A stretch of DNA of 47,727 nucleotides. Origin: Rhizobium sp. Q54 (GTDB taxonomy: Bacteria; Pseudomonadota; Alphaproteobacteria; Rhizobiales; Aestuariivirgaceae). The stretch lies in assembly GCA_945889445.1 (NCBI GenBank), contig CAMDBX010000022.1, positions 1 through 47,727 on the forward strand, written 5' to 3'. The translations under genes were made by a program, and so were the position numbers. The notes under the pieces were generated by a model. The model had not been told where the DNA came from, made no database searches, and saw only the letters and a program-made list of their open reading frames with translations. Positions 7,808 to 16,636 of the stretch are shown one piece after another (positions within the stretch are counted from its first letter, which is position 1; every line of letters begins with the position of its first letter).

Positions 7808-8278
7808 TCATCGGTGCTCGCGGCAGATCTGGGCGCGGTCCATGGCTCCGACGTCATGCTTCATGTTGACGAAGGCCGAGGCGGTCCAGCCGAAGTTGAA
7901 CAGGCCGGAGAGGGCAATCACCGGCCCGATGAGCCGCCAGGCCTTGGGCAGGCTCACCGTGTTGTCACCCGGCGTGGTATAGTTTTCGTGAACGAAATAG
8001 TAGCTGTCCCGCAACGCGGGGATCAGGCCGCTCGACCAGATCTGCCATGCCCACATCATGGTGACCACAAGATGTAGTGCAGCAAGTGAGGCGGCGGCGA
8101 CCGAGAACACGAAGTTGCGGTGCTAGGCGGAGTTGCTGGCAGCCCATGTTCGGGTGAAGTGGCGATAGGCCAGCCGGACGCCGACGCCGTGCACGCGAAT
8201 GACCATGCTGAGGATGGCGAGGCCGATCAGCATCCCGGCCTGCGGGTAGGTGAGAACGAGGCTCTCGGCGTCGCTCAC
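7808..8278 (-). pseudogene. Two-TM ion channel-like gene interrupted by an in-frame TAG
   Basis: Reading from GTG 8278 gives 51 codons, then TAG at 8125-8123, then the same frame runs open to the stop at 7808-7810. Ignoring the TAG, the product is about 155 residues: a first helix near AGMLIGLAILSMVIRV, a second near SVAAASLAALHLVVTMMWAW, a pore-like segment (YYFVHENYTTPGD) and a last helix around LIGPVIALSGLFNFGWT. This matches small bacterial Ion_trans_2-type channels, though TTPGD replaces the usual TVGYGD filter. The GTG overlaps the TGA of the lipase gene as GTGA, so the reading frame began as a translationally coupled gene. A restart at GTG 8110 could yield a 100-residue fragment. It is a pseudogene, a sequencing error or, less likely, readthrough. 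Confidence 0.7.
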
Positions 8279-9249
8279 TGCCGGGACTTCAGTGCGGCGA
8301 CCGTCTTCTGCTTGGCGGCATAGTTTTCGCGCGCGTCGTAGGCAACGGCATGGCTGCCGTCGAGTTTCTCGTCAATGCGGCGGATGTAGTTGTCCAGCTT
8401 GTGGTCCTTGAGGTTCGCGACGTTCATGTCGCGCCAGAACTCGCCGAGGCTCAGCTCGCTCGCCGCTTGGTTGGGCAGGTAGACGTAATTGGGGCCCTCG
8501 AGCACGATCACCTCGGGCCCGACCTGCTGATAGGGCCCGAAGGCCTTGTTCACCATCGCGTCGGGCGGCAGCAGCGGCACCACGTCGTTTTCGTCGACCA
8601 CGCGCATCAGCGGCAGGAAGCCGAGCTTCGCGACGCCGGCCGAGGTGGTGAAGCGCGGCTGGCCATAGGTGTAGATCTTGGCGATCTTGTAGCCGTCCTC
8701 GAACATGTAGATGCCGAGTATGGCCGCCACGGCACCGCCCAGCGAATGCCCGACGATATAGGTCTGGTAGCCCTTCTTGAGGTAGGGCTGGGCGTCCTTC
8801 CACACGGCGCGGGCGTCCTGGTCGAAGCCGGTGTGAACGGGGATCTTCGTGGCGCGGTCATCGCGCACCTTGGCGTCGAAGTCTTCCTTCAGGGTGGTGT
8901 CGTCCATGGTGCCGCGCACCACCAGGTACTGAACCTGCGCCTTGTCGTCACGTTCGATGAAGTACTGGACATCGCGGCCGCCCGGCGTGGCCACGCGAAT
9001 GGTCTTGGGATAGGCGGTGCGGATCTGGGCGGGGCTGGCATAGGCAGCCTTGGCCCGCTTGGCATTGACGCCGAGCGGTGCGAAATCAATCTTGTCCTGG
9101 GCAACCTCCGTGCCGAGCGCCTGAAGTTCGCCCTTGGGAAGGCTCGTGCAGCCTGCCAGAAGGCTGATGCTGACGAGAGCGGCAGCGATCTGCCGCGCCC
9201 TCAAACGCGGCGCATTGCCGCGCGTTTTGCCTGAAACCAACGCCGCCAT
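8275..9249 (-). CDS. Class 3 lipase family lipoprotein
   Basis: 324 residues. A basic N-terminus and hydrophobic stretch end in the lipobox LLAGC (C34), so this is probably a lipid-anchored envelope protein. The alpha/beta-hydrolase nucleophile elbow GHSLGG places the serine at S169, after the class 3 lipase-like YIVGHSLGGAVAA. A likely catalytic Asp lies in RVVDENDVVPLLPP. Another in-frame start, TTG at 9300, is possible, but ATG 9249 gives the normal signal. Its TGA overlaps the GTG of the broken channel gene by four bases. Confidence 0.87.
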   Translation of the reverse strand: MAALVSGKTRGNAPRLRARQIAAALVSISLLAGCTSLPKGELQALGTEVAQDKIDFAPLGVNAKRAKAAYASPAQIRTAYPKTIRVATPGGRDVQYFIERDDKAQVQYLVVRGTMDDTTLKEDFDAKVRDDRATKIPVHTGFDQDARAVWKDAQPYLKKGYQTYIVGHSLGGAVAAILGIYMFEDGYKIAKIYTYGQPRFTTSAGVAKLGFLPLMRVVDENDVVPLLPPDAMVNKAFGPYQQVGPEVIVLEGPNYVYLPNQAASELSLGEFWRDMNVANLKDHKLDNYIRRIDEKLDGSHAVAYDARENYAAKQKTVAALKSRQ

Positions 9250-9340
9250 CTTCCCGGTTCGTCTTTCATTCAGCTTGGCGCGTGAGATCGCCCGCGTCAA
9301 TCGCGGGCGGATGCGTGAAGAGCCTTCCGCGAGGATCGGC

Positions 9341-9715
9341 TCAGTTCTGTGCGAGGTCGGTGCGGCGGAACTTCAGCACGTCGCCGCCGTTACCCTTGGC
9401 GACATACCAGCCGCCCTGCTGGCTGATGCGGCCGCACTTGGCCTCGCCCTTGGTCCACTTGTCGAAGGCGACGCAGAGGGCGGAGCCCTTCATGTACCAG
9501 CGGCCGGTGTCCTGCTGGCCATAGGCCACGCCGACGATCGAGCCGCCGCGGCTGCCGGTGAAGTTGACGCGATAGCCCTTCACCTGGGCCTCGAACTGGC
9601 CGGGAAACAGCTTGGTGACCTCGGCACGCGCCAACGGCGCGGCCTGGACGATGCCCGCGAGCGGGAGAGCGGCGGCGCCAATGACGGCTGCCGCGAGAGC
9701 GGTGCGAAGGATCAT
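9341..9715 (-). CDS. Small secreted protein, function unknown
   Basis: 124 residues with a clear Sec signal peptide (MILRTALAAAVIGAAAL, cleavage near VQA). The mature part has two Cys (in ALCVAF and AKCGRI) and a motif GRWYMKGSALCVAFDKWTKG. That motif resembles the GxWYxxGxxLC pattern seen in several rhizobial secreted DUF proteins, but I cannot assign a family. ATG 9715 has AAGGGGA eight bases upstream. It heads the long minus-strand run and faces a divergent gene across 366 bases. Confidence 0.75.
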   Translation of the reverse strand: MILRTALAAAVIGAAALPLAGIVQAAPLARAEVTKLFPGQFEAQVKGYRVNFTGSRGGSIVGVAYGQQDTGRWYMKGSALCVAFDKWTKGEAKCGRISQQGGWYVAKGNGGDVLKFRRTDLAQN

Positions 9716-10081
9716 TCGGAATCCCCTTGATTGCGGCAAGCCTAGCCCCCAGGCCGCTTGCCCGTTTTGGTGTCAGGTGCCCATGTGGCAGCCCTGTGTG
9801 GTCAAAACATGGGGATGGGATGGCTTAATGTCTCGTTGATAAAGATCAAAAGGACAGAGGGGATACACGATTAAGTTGTAATCATACGCCAAATGAGTCC
9901 ATTCGGACCCGTGGCGGGTCCTTTCCGCCGATGGAAAAGCGTGCCGGAACCCAAGTCTGGCAACATCTTGCGATCATTTTCAGACATTCTTCACCATGAA
10001 TTTCGAACATCCGCCGGAAGGGGTGAGCGCCAACCCCGCCAGCCCGGTTGAAGCCGCTGCGGCACATGCTAGGGATCATCC
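9716..10081. other. Divergent intergenic region, 366 bases, no gene seen
   Basis: This gap separates the secreted-protein gene (minus) from the dioxygenase-like gene (plus). It is less GC-rich than its flanks around 9825-9895. It contains a short inverted repeat, GATTA (9869-9873) and TAATC (9879-9883), and a six-base hairpin, GGACCC (9905-9910) and GGGTCC (9916-9921), followed by three T. Both promoters must lie here, but I cannot place convincing -35/-10 boxes. A 65-codon minus ORF at 9882-10079 has no protein-like features. Confidence 0.5.
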
Positions 10082-10873
10082 ATGACCCTCCTCGACTCCT
10101 TTCTGACTGACGGCTACCTGCGCTTCGCGGCCGATGACGCTTCCCTGGCCTGGGCCTGCCACGCCCTGCCCTTTGCCGCAGCGGCGGCGCGCGACCCGGC
10201 TCAAGGTCACTGGCTGCGCTGCGGGGGCACCTGGTTCGTGGGGGTTGATGCGCTGCCCAATGACGCGCGGGGCTGCCTCGCCGGCGGTCCGCCGCTTTCG
10301 GGCGCCGCCGCGGACTTCATCCGGAACGACCTCGGCCTCAGCCTGCCGCTGCACCGCGCGCAGGTGTCGGTCTGCTACCCCGGCTATCCGCAGCCATCTG
10401 CGGAGGAGAGCGAGGCCGCCTATCGGTTCCGCCGCAACCGCGATGCCGCGCATGTCGACGGGTTGCTGGCCGAGGGCCCGGAGAAGCGGCGCTACGTGCG
10501 GGAACCGCACGCCTACATCCTCGGTGTGACGCTGACCGCGCAAACCGCCGATGCAGCCCCCCTCACCGTGTGGAAGGGCTCGCACCACATCATGACTGCA
10601 ATGTTCGCCGCCACCTTCGCAGGCCATGCACCGGAGGCCTGGCCAGATGTGGATGTGACCACCCCCTATCAGGAGGCGCGCCGCCAGGTGTTTGAAACCT
10701 GCGAGCGTCATGCCCTGCCTTCCGCGCCGGGCGAGGCAGTGCTGGTGCACCGCCACCTCGTGCATGGCGTGGCACCATGGGGCGAACAGGCCAGTGGTTC
10801 ACCAGATGGCCGGATGATCGCCTATATTCGTCCCGAGTTCCCGACGATTGGGGCGTGGCTGGCCGCGCCCTAG
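10082..10873 (+). CDS. Phytanoyl-CoA dioxygenase-like Fe(II)/2OG enzyme
   Basis: 263 residues. The Fe(II) facial triad is recognisable: H124 and D126 (AAHVDG) plus a distal His at H228 in HRHLVHGVAPW. An Arg-containing strand (GRMIAYIRPEF) at the right distance could bind 2-oxoglutarate. Segments such as AYILGVTLTAQTADAAPLTVWKG look like the PhyH-type double-stranded beta helix, with a WKGSHH element typical of these enzymes. The substrate is unknown. Its stop overlaps the stop of the convergent DCC gene by four bases, so the two mRNAs share their ends. Confidence 0.72.
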   Translation: MTLLDSFLTDGYLRFAADDASLAWACHALPFAAAAARDPAQGHWLRCGGTWFVGVDALPNDARGCLAGGPPLSGAAADFIRNDLGLSLPLHRAQVSVCYPGYPQPSAEESEAAYRFRRNRDAAHVDGLLAEGPEKRRYVREPHAYILGVTLTAQTADAAPLTVWKGSHHIMTAMFAATFAGHAPEAWPDVDVTTPYQEARRQVFETCERHALPSAPGEAVLVHRHLVHGVAPWGEQASGSPDGRMIAYIRPEFPTIGAWLAAP

Positions 10874-11220
10874 CGCCACGCGCGCCTGATCTTGAGGAAG
10901 CCGCCATAGGCCACGTCCAGCGCCGCCACGATCGGGCGGGCCGACAACAGCCGCGCCGGCACGCGGAAGCCCGGCGTCTGGCGCCACAGCGCGAGGAAGG
11001 CCGCAGCGCCCGAAACCAGCGTGCCGCCAGGCAGGCGAACATGGAAGCGCTGCAGGGCCTGCTCCCGGTCAAGGTCGGGCGCCGGGCGGCCTTCAGGGGC
11101 AACGTCGCAGTAGCTGACGGTTCCGCCGGTACGCCTGGCGTAGAAGCCGATTTCCCGGCTGCATACCGGGCAGGCCCCGTCATAATAAACCGTGAGCGGC
11201 GATTGCGTCTTGGCAGTCAT
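10870..11220 (-). CDS. DCC family thiol-disulfide oxidoreductase (DUF393)
   Basis: 116 residues with the DCC signature near the N-terminus, YYDGACPVC, giving a CxxC pair at C17 and C20. The family has a thioredoxin-like fold and is presumed to act in thiol-disulfide exchange; a physiological partner is not known. The downstream segment (FHVRLPGGTLVSGAAAFLALW) is the usual DCC core. It is convergent with the dioxygenase-like gene and divergent from the PLP enzyme gene, with 50 bases between the two start codons. Confidence 0.88.
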   Translation of the reverse strand: MTAKTQSPLTVYYDGACPVCSREIGFYARRTGGTVSYCDVAPEGRPAPDLDREQALQRFHVRLPGGTLVSGAAAFLALWRQTPGFRVPARLLSARPIVAALDVAYGGFLKIRRAWR

Positions 11221-11270
11221 GTGATGAACTACGATAAGCGAATGGGAATGGATTTGAAGGAGCGCCCGGC

Positions 11271-12461
11271 GTGACGGTTTACGGCGACCTCGGAGTGAGG
11301 ACCCTCATCAATGCGAAAGGCCCGGCAACGCGGCTTTCGGGCGGCATCATGCGGCCCGAGGTGGCGGCCGCCATGGCCGATGCATCACAGGCCTGCGTCG
11401 ACATTGCCGACCTGCAGGCCGCCGCCTCCCGCCTCATCGCCGAGGCGACCGGGGCAGAGGCAGGCTATGTGGCCTCCGGCGCCTCCGCCTGCCTGCTGAT
11501 CGGCGCTGCCGCCTGCATCACCGGGCTCGACCCGGGGAAAATGGCGCGGCTGCCTGACACCACCGGAATGAAGAATGAATGCGTGATGGTGCGGAGCCAG
11601 CGCAACTTCTATGACCACGCCATCCGCGCCTCAGGGCTGACGATCGTCGAGGTGGGCCTGCCAGACCGCTATGCCGGGGCCGGGGTGCGCGATGCCGAGG
11701 CCTGGGAGATCGACGACGCCATCAGCGAGCGGACGGCCTGCATCTTCTACGTCGCCGATGCGCAGTCGCGCCCGCCGCTGGCCGAAGTGACCGCCGTGGC
11801 CCATGCCCGTGGCATTCCCGTGCTGGTCGACGCCGCCGCGCAGCTGCCACCGCAGGACAATCTCAGGCGTTTCATTTCGGAAGGCGCCGACCTCGTGGCC
11901 TTCTCCGGGGGCAAGGCGCTGGGGGGCCCCCAGGCCAGCGGCCTGCTTGCCGGCCGGCGTGACCTGGTGATGGCCGCTGCCCTGCAGCACCTCGACCTCG
12001 ACATCTTCTGGGACATGTGGACGCCGCCACCTGCCCTGATCGACAAGTACCGGCTGAAAGGCGCGCCCCAACACGGCATCGGGCGGAGTTGCAAGGCGGG
12101 CAAGGAGGAGATCGTGGGCGTGCTGACCGCACTCCGCCTGTTCATCGCCGAAGGCGATGCGGCGCGTCATGCCCGCTGGCTGAAGGACTGCGAGACGGTG
12201 GCAGTAGCTCTCGACGGCTTCCTCGTCACCATCACCGGCAGCAACGACACTGCCGCCGTGCCCTGCGTCGAGATCACGCTGGACCCCGAGCGGATGAGCG
12301 CCACCGAGCTCTGCCTCAGGCTGCAAGCGGGCGAGCCCGCCGTGGCGCTCGACCCCGCCCAGCGCGACAAGGGCATTGCGGCGGTCAACCCCATGTGCCT
12401 GAAGCCCGGCGAGGCGCAAGCGGCGGGAGAGCAGATCGCGCGGGTTCTGCGGCAATTATAA
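11271..12461 (+). CDS. SelA-like / fold-type I PLP-dependent enzyme
   Basis: 396 residues related to selenocysteine synthase-like PLP enzymes, a group that includes D-glucosaminate-6-phosphate ammonia-lyase and other sugar-amine lyases. The PLP lysine is K215 (AFSGGKALGGPQ) and the cofactor Asp is D187 (VLVDAAAQLPP). The start (YGDLGVRTLINAKG) is typical of this subgroup. GTG 11271 has GAAGGAG nine bases upstream. True SelA is about 460 residues and sits with selB, so selenocysteine synthesis is unlikely. Its position before a ROK regulator and sugar ABC transporter suggests a catabolic role on an amino- or keto-sugar intermediate; this is inference. Confidence 0.8.
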   Translation: MTVYGDLGVRTLINAKGPATRLSGGIMRPEVAAAMADASQACVDIADLQAAASRLIAEATGAEAGYVASGASACLLIGAAACITGLDPGKMARLPDTTGMKNECVMVRSQRNFYDHAIRASGLTIVEVGLPDRYAGAGVRDAEAWEIDDAISERTACIFYVADAQSRPPLAEVTAVAHARGIPVLVDAAAQLPPQDNLRRFISEGADLVAFSGGKALGGPQASGLLAGRRDLVMAAALQHLDLDIFWDMWTPPPALIDKYRLKGAPQHGIGRSCKAGKEEIVGVLTALRLFIAEGDAARHARWLKDCETVAVALDGFLVTITGSNDTAAVPCVEITLDPERMSATELCLRLQAGEPAVALDPAQRDKGIAAVNPMCLKPGEAQAAGEQIARVLRQL

Positions 12462-12521
12462 ATTCATTTGCATTAATCAGGATTCGGCGCATCATCACTG
12501 TCAAAAAACGGGGATGGAGCC

Positions 12522-13682
12522 ATGTCCCTCAAAGGGACGAACCAGGAATTCGGCAGGCCTTATAACCGGCGGATCGTCCTCGAGACGATCCGGCAGCACG
12601 GGCCGATCGAACGCGCCGGCATCGCCCAGCGGGTGGGACTGACCGTGCAGACGGTGGCCAACATCATCCGCGAGCTGGAGGAGCTTGGCCTCGTCACTGG
12701 CGCGCGCACCCTCCGGAAAAGCCGCGGCTCGCCCCCCACCAGCCTCACCATCAACCCGCAGGGCGCCTATGCCATCGGCGTCAACGTGACGCCGCGCGGC
12801 ATCGAGGCGGCGCTGGTGGATCTCGCCGGCAGCATCGTGGCCGCCAAGCGGATCGATCTCTCGCCCCCTGCCCCGGAAGAAAGCTTTCGCGTCATCGGCA
12901 AGCTGGTTGACGGCTTCCGCGCCAAGACCAGCGGGCGGATGGTGCTTGGCATCGGTCTCGCCATGCCCGGCCCCTTCGACGTCGAGTCCATGAGCTTCGT
13001 CGGCCCCACCACGCTCGAAAGCTGGCGCGGCGTGGCGGTGGCACAGCGCCTCTCGGAACGCACCGGATTCGCCGCCTTCGTCGAGACCGACATGGTTGCA
13101 GCGACCCTGGGCGAAAGCCTCCACGGCGCGGGGCGCAACGTCCGCGCCTTCTACTACCTCTATTTCGGCGTTGGCCTGGGCGGCTCCATGGTGAAGGACG
13201 GCGTGCCGCTGCGCGGCTTCTATGGCAACGCGGGCGAAATCGGGCACGTGCCGCTGGTGCCCAATGGCCAGCCCTGCTCCTGCGGCAACACGGGCTGCCT
13301 CGAACGCTATGTCTCGCTCGAGGCGTATCAGCGTCGCGCGCCGGTCATCGGCCATGCGGCATGGATCGCGGAGGCGGCACCGCTGCTGCGCAATGCCATC
13401 GTCACCATCGAGAACCTGTTCGACCCCGAGACGGTGGTGATCGGCGGCATCATGGATGACGCGCTTTTGAGCGAACTCGCCGCCGCCATCGAACCGCTGC
13501 CCACCTCGGTGGCCGACCGCAAGGACCGCTCGGCGCCGCGCATCATGCGCTCGGCCTCGGGCCAGGACGCGGTGCTGCGCGGGGCCGCCTCACTCGCCTT
13601 TTCCGGCGTGCTTTCGCCGCGCCTCGGCCGGGCCGAAAGCCTGGAGAAGGACACCCTTTTCGCACGGAGCCGCGTGGCATGA
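12522..13682 (+). CDS. ROK family transcriptional regulator
   Basis: 386 residues. An N-terminal winged helix-turn-helix (residues 15-65, with IAQRVGLTVQTVANIIREL) is followed by a ROK sugar-kinase-like domain starting near AIGVNVTPRG. The zinc site is intact as C252, C254 and C259 (CSCGNTGC). Regulators of this type (NagC/XylR/FrcR) usually repress neighbouring sugar genes and release DNA on binding a sugar or sugar phosphate. The stop overlaps the start of the ABC ATPase gene (ATGA), so it is co-translated with the transporter it probably controls. A GGAG sequence precedes the ATG, and the 60-base gap upstream is AT-rich. Confidence 0.92.
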   Translation: MSLKGTNQEFGRPYNRRIVLETIRQHGPIERAGIAQRVGLTVQTVANIIRELEELGLVTGARTLRKSRGSPPTSLTINPQGAYAIGVNVTPRGIEAALVDLAGSIVAAKRIDLSPPAPEESFRVIGKLVDGFRAKTSGRMVLGIGLAMPGPFDVESMSFVGPTTLESWRGVAVAQRLSERTGFAAFVETDMVAATLGESLHGAGRNVRAFYYLYFGVGLGGSMVKDGVPLRGFYGNAGEIGHVPLVPNGQPCSCGNTGCLERYVSLEAYQRRAPVIGHAAWIAEAAPLLRNAIVTIENLFDPETVVIGGIMDDALLSELAAAIEPLPTSVADRKDRSAPRIMRSASGQDAVLRGAASLAFSGVLSPRLGRAESLEKDTLFARSRVA

Positions 13683-14473
13683 GCCTGCCCACCCTTCTCG
13701 AACTCGACGACATCCGCATGAACTTCGGCGCCATCGAGGCGCTGAAGGGCGTCTCCTTCAAGGTTGGCCGCGGCGAGGTGGTGGCGCTGCTGGGCGACAA
13801 TGGCGCTGGCAAGTCGACCCTCGTCAAAATCATCTCGGGGGGCCTCAAGGCATCCGCCGGCCGCATGGTGTTCGACGGCGAGGAGCGCTTCTTCCCCACC
13901 CCGGCCGAAGCCAAGGCGCAAGGAATCGAGACCGTCTACCAGGACCTCTCGCTGTGCACCAACGTCGACGTGGTGGGCAATTTCTTCATGGGCCGCGAGA
14001 TCGTGAAGAAGTGGCTGGGCCTCATTCCCGTGCTGCAGGAAAAGGAGATGGAGGTGGTGGTCGCGCAGGCGCTGCAGAACGCCGGCACACGCATCCCATC
14101 GCTGCGCACCAATGTCGAACACCTCTCCGGCGGCCAGCGCCAGGCCATCGAACTCAACCGCTTTGCCCATTGGGGCGGCAAGCTGGTGCTGCTGGACGAG
14201 CCCTTCGCGGCACTCGGCGTCGAGCAGACGAGGCGCGGCCTCGACCTCATCAAGCGCATCGCGGCCCAGGGCATCGGCGTCATCATCATCACCCACATCA
14301 TGCAGCAGGCCTTTCAGGTGGCGGACCGCATCGTCGTCATCCGCCAGGGCCGCGTGGCAGGAGACGTGCCGACACGCGACACGAGCCCCGACGAAGTCGT
14401 CGGGCTGATCACTGGCGAAGCCCTCATCGGCCAAGCCCAAGAAACGAGGCCGAACGGCCCGCAACCGAACTGA
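13679..14473 (+). CDS. Sugar ABC transporter ATP-binding protein (FrcA-like, single domain)
   Basis: 264 residues, one nucleotide-binding domain. It has Walker [10 protein letters not shown] (K45), a Q-loop in VYQDLSLC, the signature LSGGQRQ, Walker [13 protein letters not shown] and an H-loop in ITHIMQQA. It has half the length of RbsA-type double ATPases and resembles FrcA of the fructose/mannose/ribose system, so it probably acts as a homodimer. The first four bases overlap the ROK gene. Fructose is only the best-known substrate for this layout; the actual sugar cannot be read from the ATPase. Confidence 0.92.
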   Translation: MSLPTLLELDDIRMNFGAIEALKGVSFKVGRGEVVALLGDNGAGKSTLVKIISGGLKASAGRMVFDGEERFFPTPAEAKAQGIETVYQDLSLCTNVDVVGNFFMGREIVKKWLGLIPVLQEKEMEVVVAQALQNAGTRIPSLRTNVEHLSGGQRQAIELNRFAHWGGKLVLLDEPFAALGVEQTRRGLDLIKRIAAQGIGVIIITHIMQQAFQVADRIVVIRQGRVAGDVPTRDTSPDEVVGLITGEALIGQAQETRPNGPQPN

Positions 14474-14504
14474 ACAACGACAAGAACCAACAGAGGAGAC
14501 GAAC

Positions 14505-15548
14505 ATGAACCGACTGCGCCGACTCTTGACTGCCTCCATCGCGATTGCCGCGATGGGCGCGGTCTCGCCTGCCTTCGCCGACATGAAGGGCAAGATCTAC
14601 TACATGGTGCCGACGCTGCTGGACGAATTCCAGACTGAGTCGGTCTCCGCCATCACCAAGTTCATGGGCGACGTGGGCTACGAGGTCGTGACGCTGAACG
14701 CCGACAACAAGACCGACCTGCAGCAGAGCCAGATGAACGACACCATCCTGCAGAAGCCCGCGGCCATCGTTCTCGCCGCGGTGGACTTCAACGCGCTCGC
14801 CCCCTCGATCGAGAAGGCACGCGCGGCGGGAATCCCCGTCATGATCTTCGACCGCCAGATCACCTCGACGCCGTCCGACCTCACCTCGGTCGCCGGCACG
14901 ATCGAGATCGGGCAGGTGGCCGCTGGCGAGATCCAGCGCCTGCTGAAGGAGAAGAACGGTGCCGTGAAGGGCAAGGTGCTGCAGGTGCTGGGCGATCCGT
15001 CCGACCCCTACTCCCTCGACATCCAGAAGGGCTTCGAGGACAAGATGAAGGAGTTCCCGGACGTCCAGATCATCTCGCTGCCCGCCATGCAGTGGGAAGC
15101 CTCCAACGCCGGCACCATCGTGTCTGACCAGATGGTGGCCAACCCCGACATCGACCTGATCTTCCTGCACGCCGCCCATCTCTCGGTGGCCGCGGTGGCC
15201 GCTCTCGAGGCCAAGGGCAAGAAGCCGGGCGATGTGATGATGATCTCGTCCAACGGTGCGCCGGTGGGCCTCGACCTCATCCGCAAGGGCTGGCTCAACG
15301 TCGAGGTGGAACAGCCGCTCTATGCCCAGGCAGCCGCTCTCGCCATGTTCGCCGACAAGGTGGTGAACAAGCAGGAGATCAAGCCGGGGAACTACAGCGT
15401 GCTCGGCCTCGACTCGGTGATGACCATCGAGAAGTGGGGCCCGAACATCAAGATCCCGGGTGCCGCCATCACCAAGGAGAATGTCGACGAGGCGCGCTTC
15501 TGGGGCAACCTGAAGGCGCCCGCCGACAAGATCACGCCGGTGCAGTAA
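14505..15548 (+). CDS. Sugar ABC transporter substrate-binding protein
   Basis: 347 residues with a Sec signal peptide (cleavage near AFA-D at 25) and the periplasmic-binding fold of the ribose/LacI class ([45 protein letters not shown]). It delivers a sugar to the permease encoded downstream. It has a strong ribosome-binding site (GAGGAGA) and is 31 bases after the ATPase gene. It is followed by an 89-base gap holding a 13-base-pair hairpin, a common way to keep binding-protein mRNA more abundant than permease mRNA. Confidence 0.93.
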   Translation: MNRLRRLLTASIAIAAMGAVSPAFADMKGKIYYMVPTLLDEFQTESVSAITKFMGDVGYEVVTLNADNKTDLQQSQMNDTILQKPAAIVLAAVDFNALAPSIEKARAAGIPVMIFDRQITSTPSDLTSVAGTIEIGQVAAGEIQRLLKEKNGAVKGKVLQVLGDPSDPYSLDIQKGFEDKMKEFPDVQIISLPAMQWEASNAGTIVSDQMVANPDIDLIFLHAAHLSVAAVAALEAKGKKPGDVMMISSNGAPVGLDLIRKGWLNVEVEQPLYAQAAALAMFADKVVNKQEIKPGNYSVLGLDSVMTIEKWGPNIKIPGAAITKENVDEARFWGNLKAPADKITPVQ

Positions 15549-15574
15549 GCAGCGCCGTCACGCCACGACTCTTG

Positions 15575-15604
15575 CCGTCATCCCGGCCTTCGCCGGGATG
15601 ACGG
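15575..15604. repeat. Dispersed hairpin repeat (copy 1), inside the ABC operon
   Basis: A perfect inverted repeat, CCGTCATCCCGGC (15575-15587), CTTC loop, GCCGGGATGACGG (15592-15604). It lies between the binding-protein and permease genes. Related copies are at 22461, 24619, 24665 and 47531. Here it is well placed to stabilise the upstream mRNA or to reduce transcription into the permease gene. Confidence 0.85.
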
Positions 15605-15637
15605 GTGAGAGGGAAACGAAACACGGACGAAGACACC

Positions 15638-16636
15638 ATGAACTCACCCCGCCAGCGGGCCATTGCCGAATTCGTGCTCGACCATCTCGTCTGGTTCATG
15701 CTGGCCGCGGTGTTGATCGCCTTCTCGATCTTCGTGCCGAACTTCTTCCAGATCGGCATTTTCGCCAACATCGTCGAGCAGTCGACCTTTGTCGGCGTGA
15801 TGGCCATCGGACTCGCCATCGTCATCATCGCCGGCCACATGGACCTGTCGGTGGAATCGACGGCAGCACTTGCCGCCATGATCACCGGCATATTGTTCTG
15901 CTCGCACGGAATCGGGCTCGGCCTCACCTTCACGCCGGAATGGCTGGTGATCCCCATCTCGCTCGCCATCGCGCTCACGGTGGGCGGCGTCATCGGCTTC
16001 CTCAACGGCTTCTTCACCATCAAGATGAAGATGAACGCCTTCATCGTGACGCTCGCCTCCTACATCTGGGTGCGTGGCCTCGTGGTGGCGATCTCCGGCG
16101 GGCGCTCGGCGCAAGACCTGTCGCCGTCGCTGCGCGTCATCGGCATCGAGCAGGTGCTTTACATCCCGCTCATCGCGTGGATCGCCATCCTCTGCTTCAT
16201 CGTGTTCTCGTTCATCATGAGCAGGACGCCCTTCGGCCGCCACATCATGCTGGTCGGCGGCAATGCGGTGGCGGCCTTCCGCGCCGGCATCAAGGTTGAC
16301 CGGCTGATGTTCATCTCCTTCATCCTGGCGGGCGCCATCGCGGGCCTCGCGGGCTGGCTGCTTGCCATCCGCACCTCAGGCGCCACCGCCAATCTCGGCA
16401 CCGGCATGCTGTTCAACGCCTTCGCGGCCGTGGTCATCGGCGGCGTCAGCCTGAAGGGCGGCGTTGGCAAGCTGCCCGGCGTCTATGCCGGCGTTCTGCT
16501 GCTCTCCTCCATCCACACCGCCATCAACCTGATGGGTCTGCCCGCGCATTACACGCAGGTGATCCTCGGCCTGCTGGTTCTCGCCGCGGTGCTGCTCGAC
16601 ACATTGAAACTCCAGATCCGCCAGAGGTTCGCATGA
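15638..16636 (+). CDS. Sugar ABC transporter permease (FrcC/RbsC-like)
   Basis: 332 residues and about nine to ten transmembrane helices. Family segments include GVMAIGLAIVIIAGHMDLSV near residue 55, the usual place for the GxxxDLSVG motif of ribose-type permeases, and AAVVIGGVSLKGGVGKLPG in the C-terminal half. ATG 15638 is preferred over an upstream GTG (15605), which falls against the hairpin. Its TGA overlaps the ATG of the dehydrogenase gene (ATGA), so the two are translationally coupled. Confidence 0.92.
   Translation: MNSPRQRAIAEFVLDHLVWFMLAAVLIAFSIFVPNFFQIGIFANIVEQSTFVGVMAIGLAIVIIAGHMDLSVESTAALAAMITGILFCSHGIGLGLTFTPEWLVIPISLAIALTVGGVIGFLNGFFTIKMKMNAFIVTLASYIWVRGLVVAISGGRSAQDLSPSLRVIGIEQVLYIPLIAWIAILCFIVFSFIMSRTPFGRHIMLVGGNAVAAFRAGIKVDRLMFISFILAGAIAGLAGWLLAIRTSGATANLGTGMLFNAFAAVVIGGVSLKGGVGKLPGVYAGVLLLSSIHTAINLMGLPAHYTQVILGLLVLAAVLLDTLKLQIRQRFA

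Noticed and set aside
9882-10079. 65-codon minus-strand ORF in the divergent gap
   Set aside because: No ribosome-binding site, no hydrophobic or domain pattern, and low third-position GC.
11271-12461. Selenocysteine synthase (SelA) with a selenium pathway
   Set aside because: Too short for SelA, no selB or tRNA-Sec nearby, and the neighbours are sugar genes.
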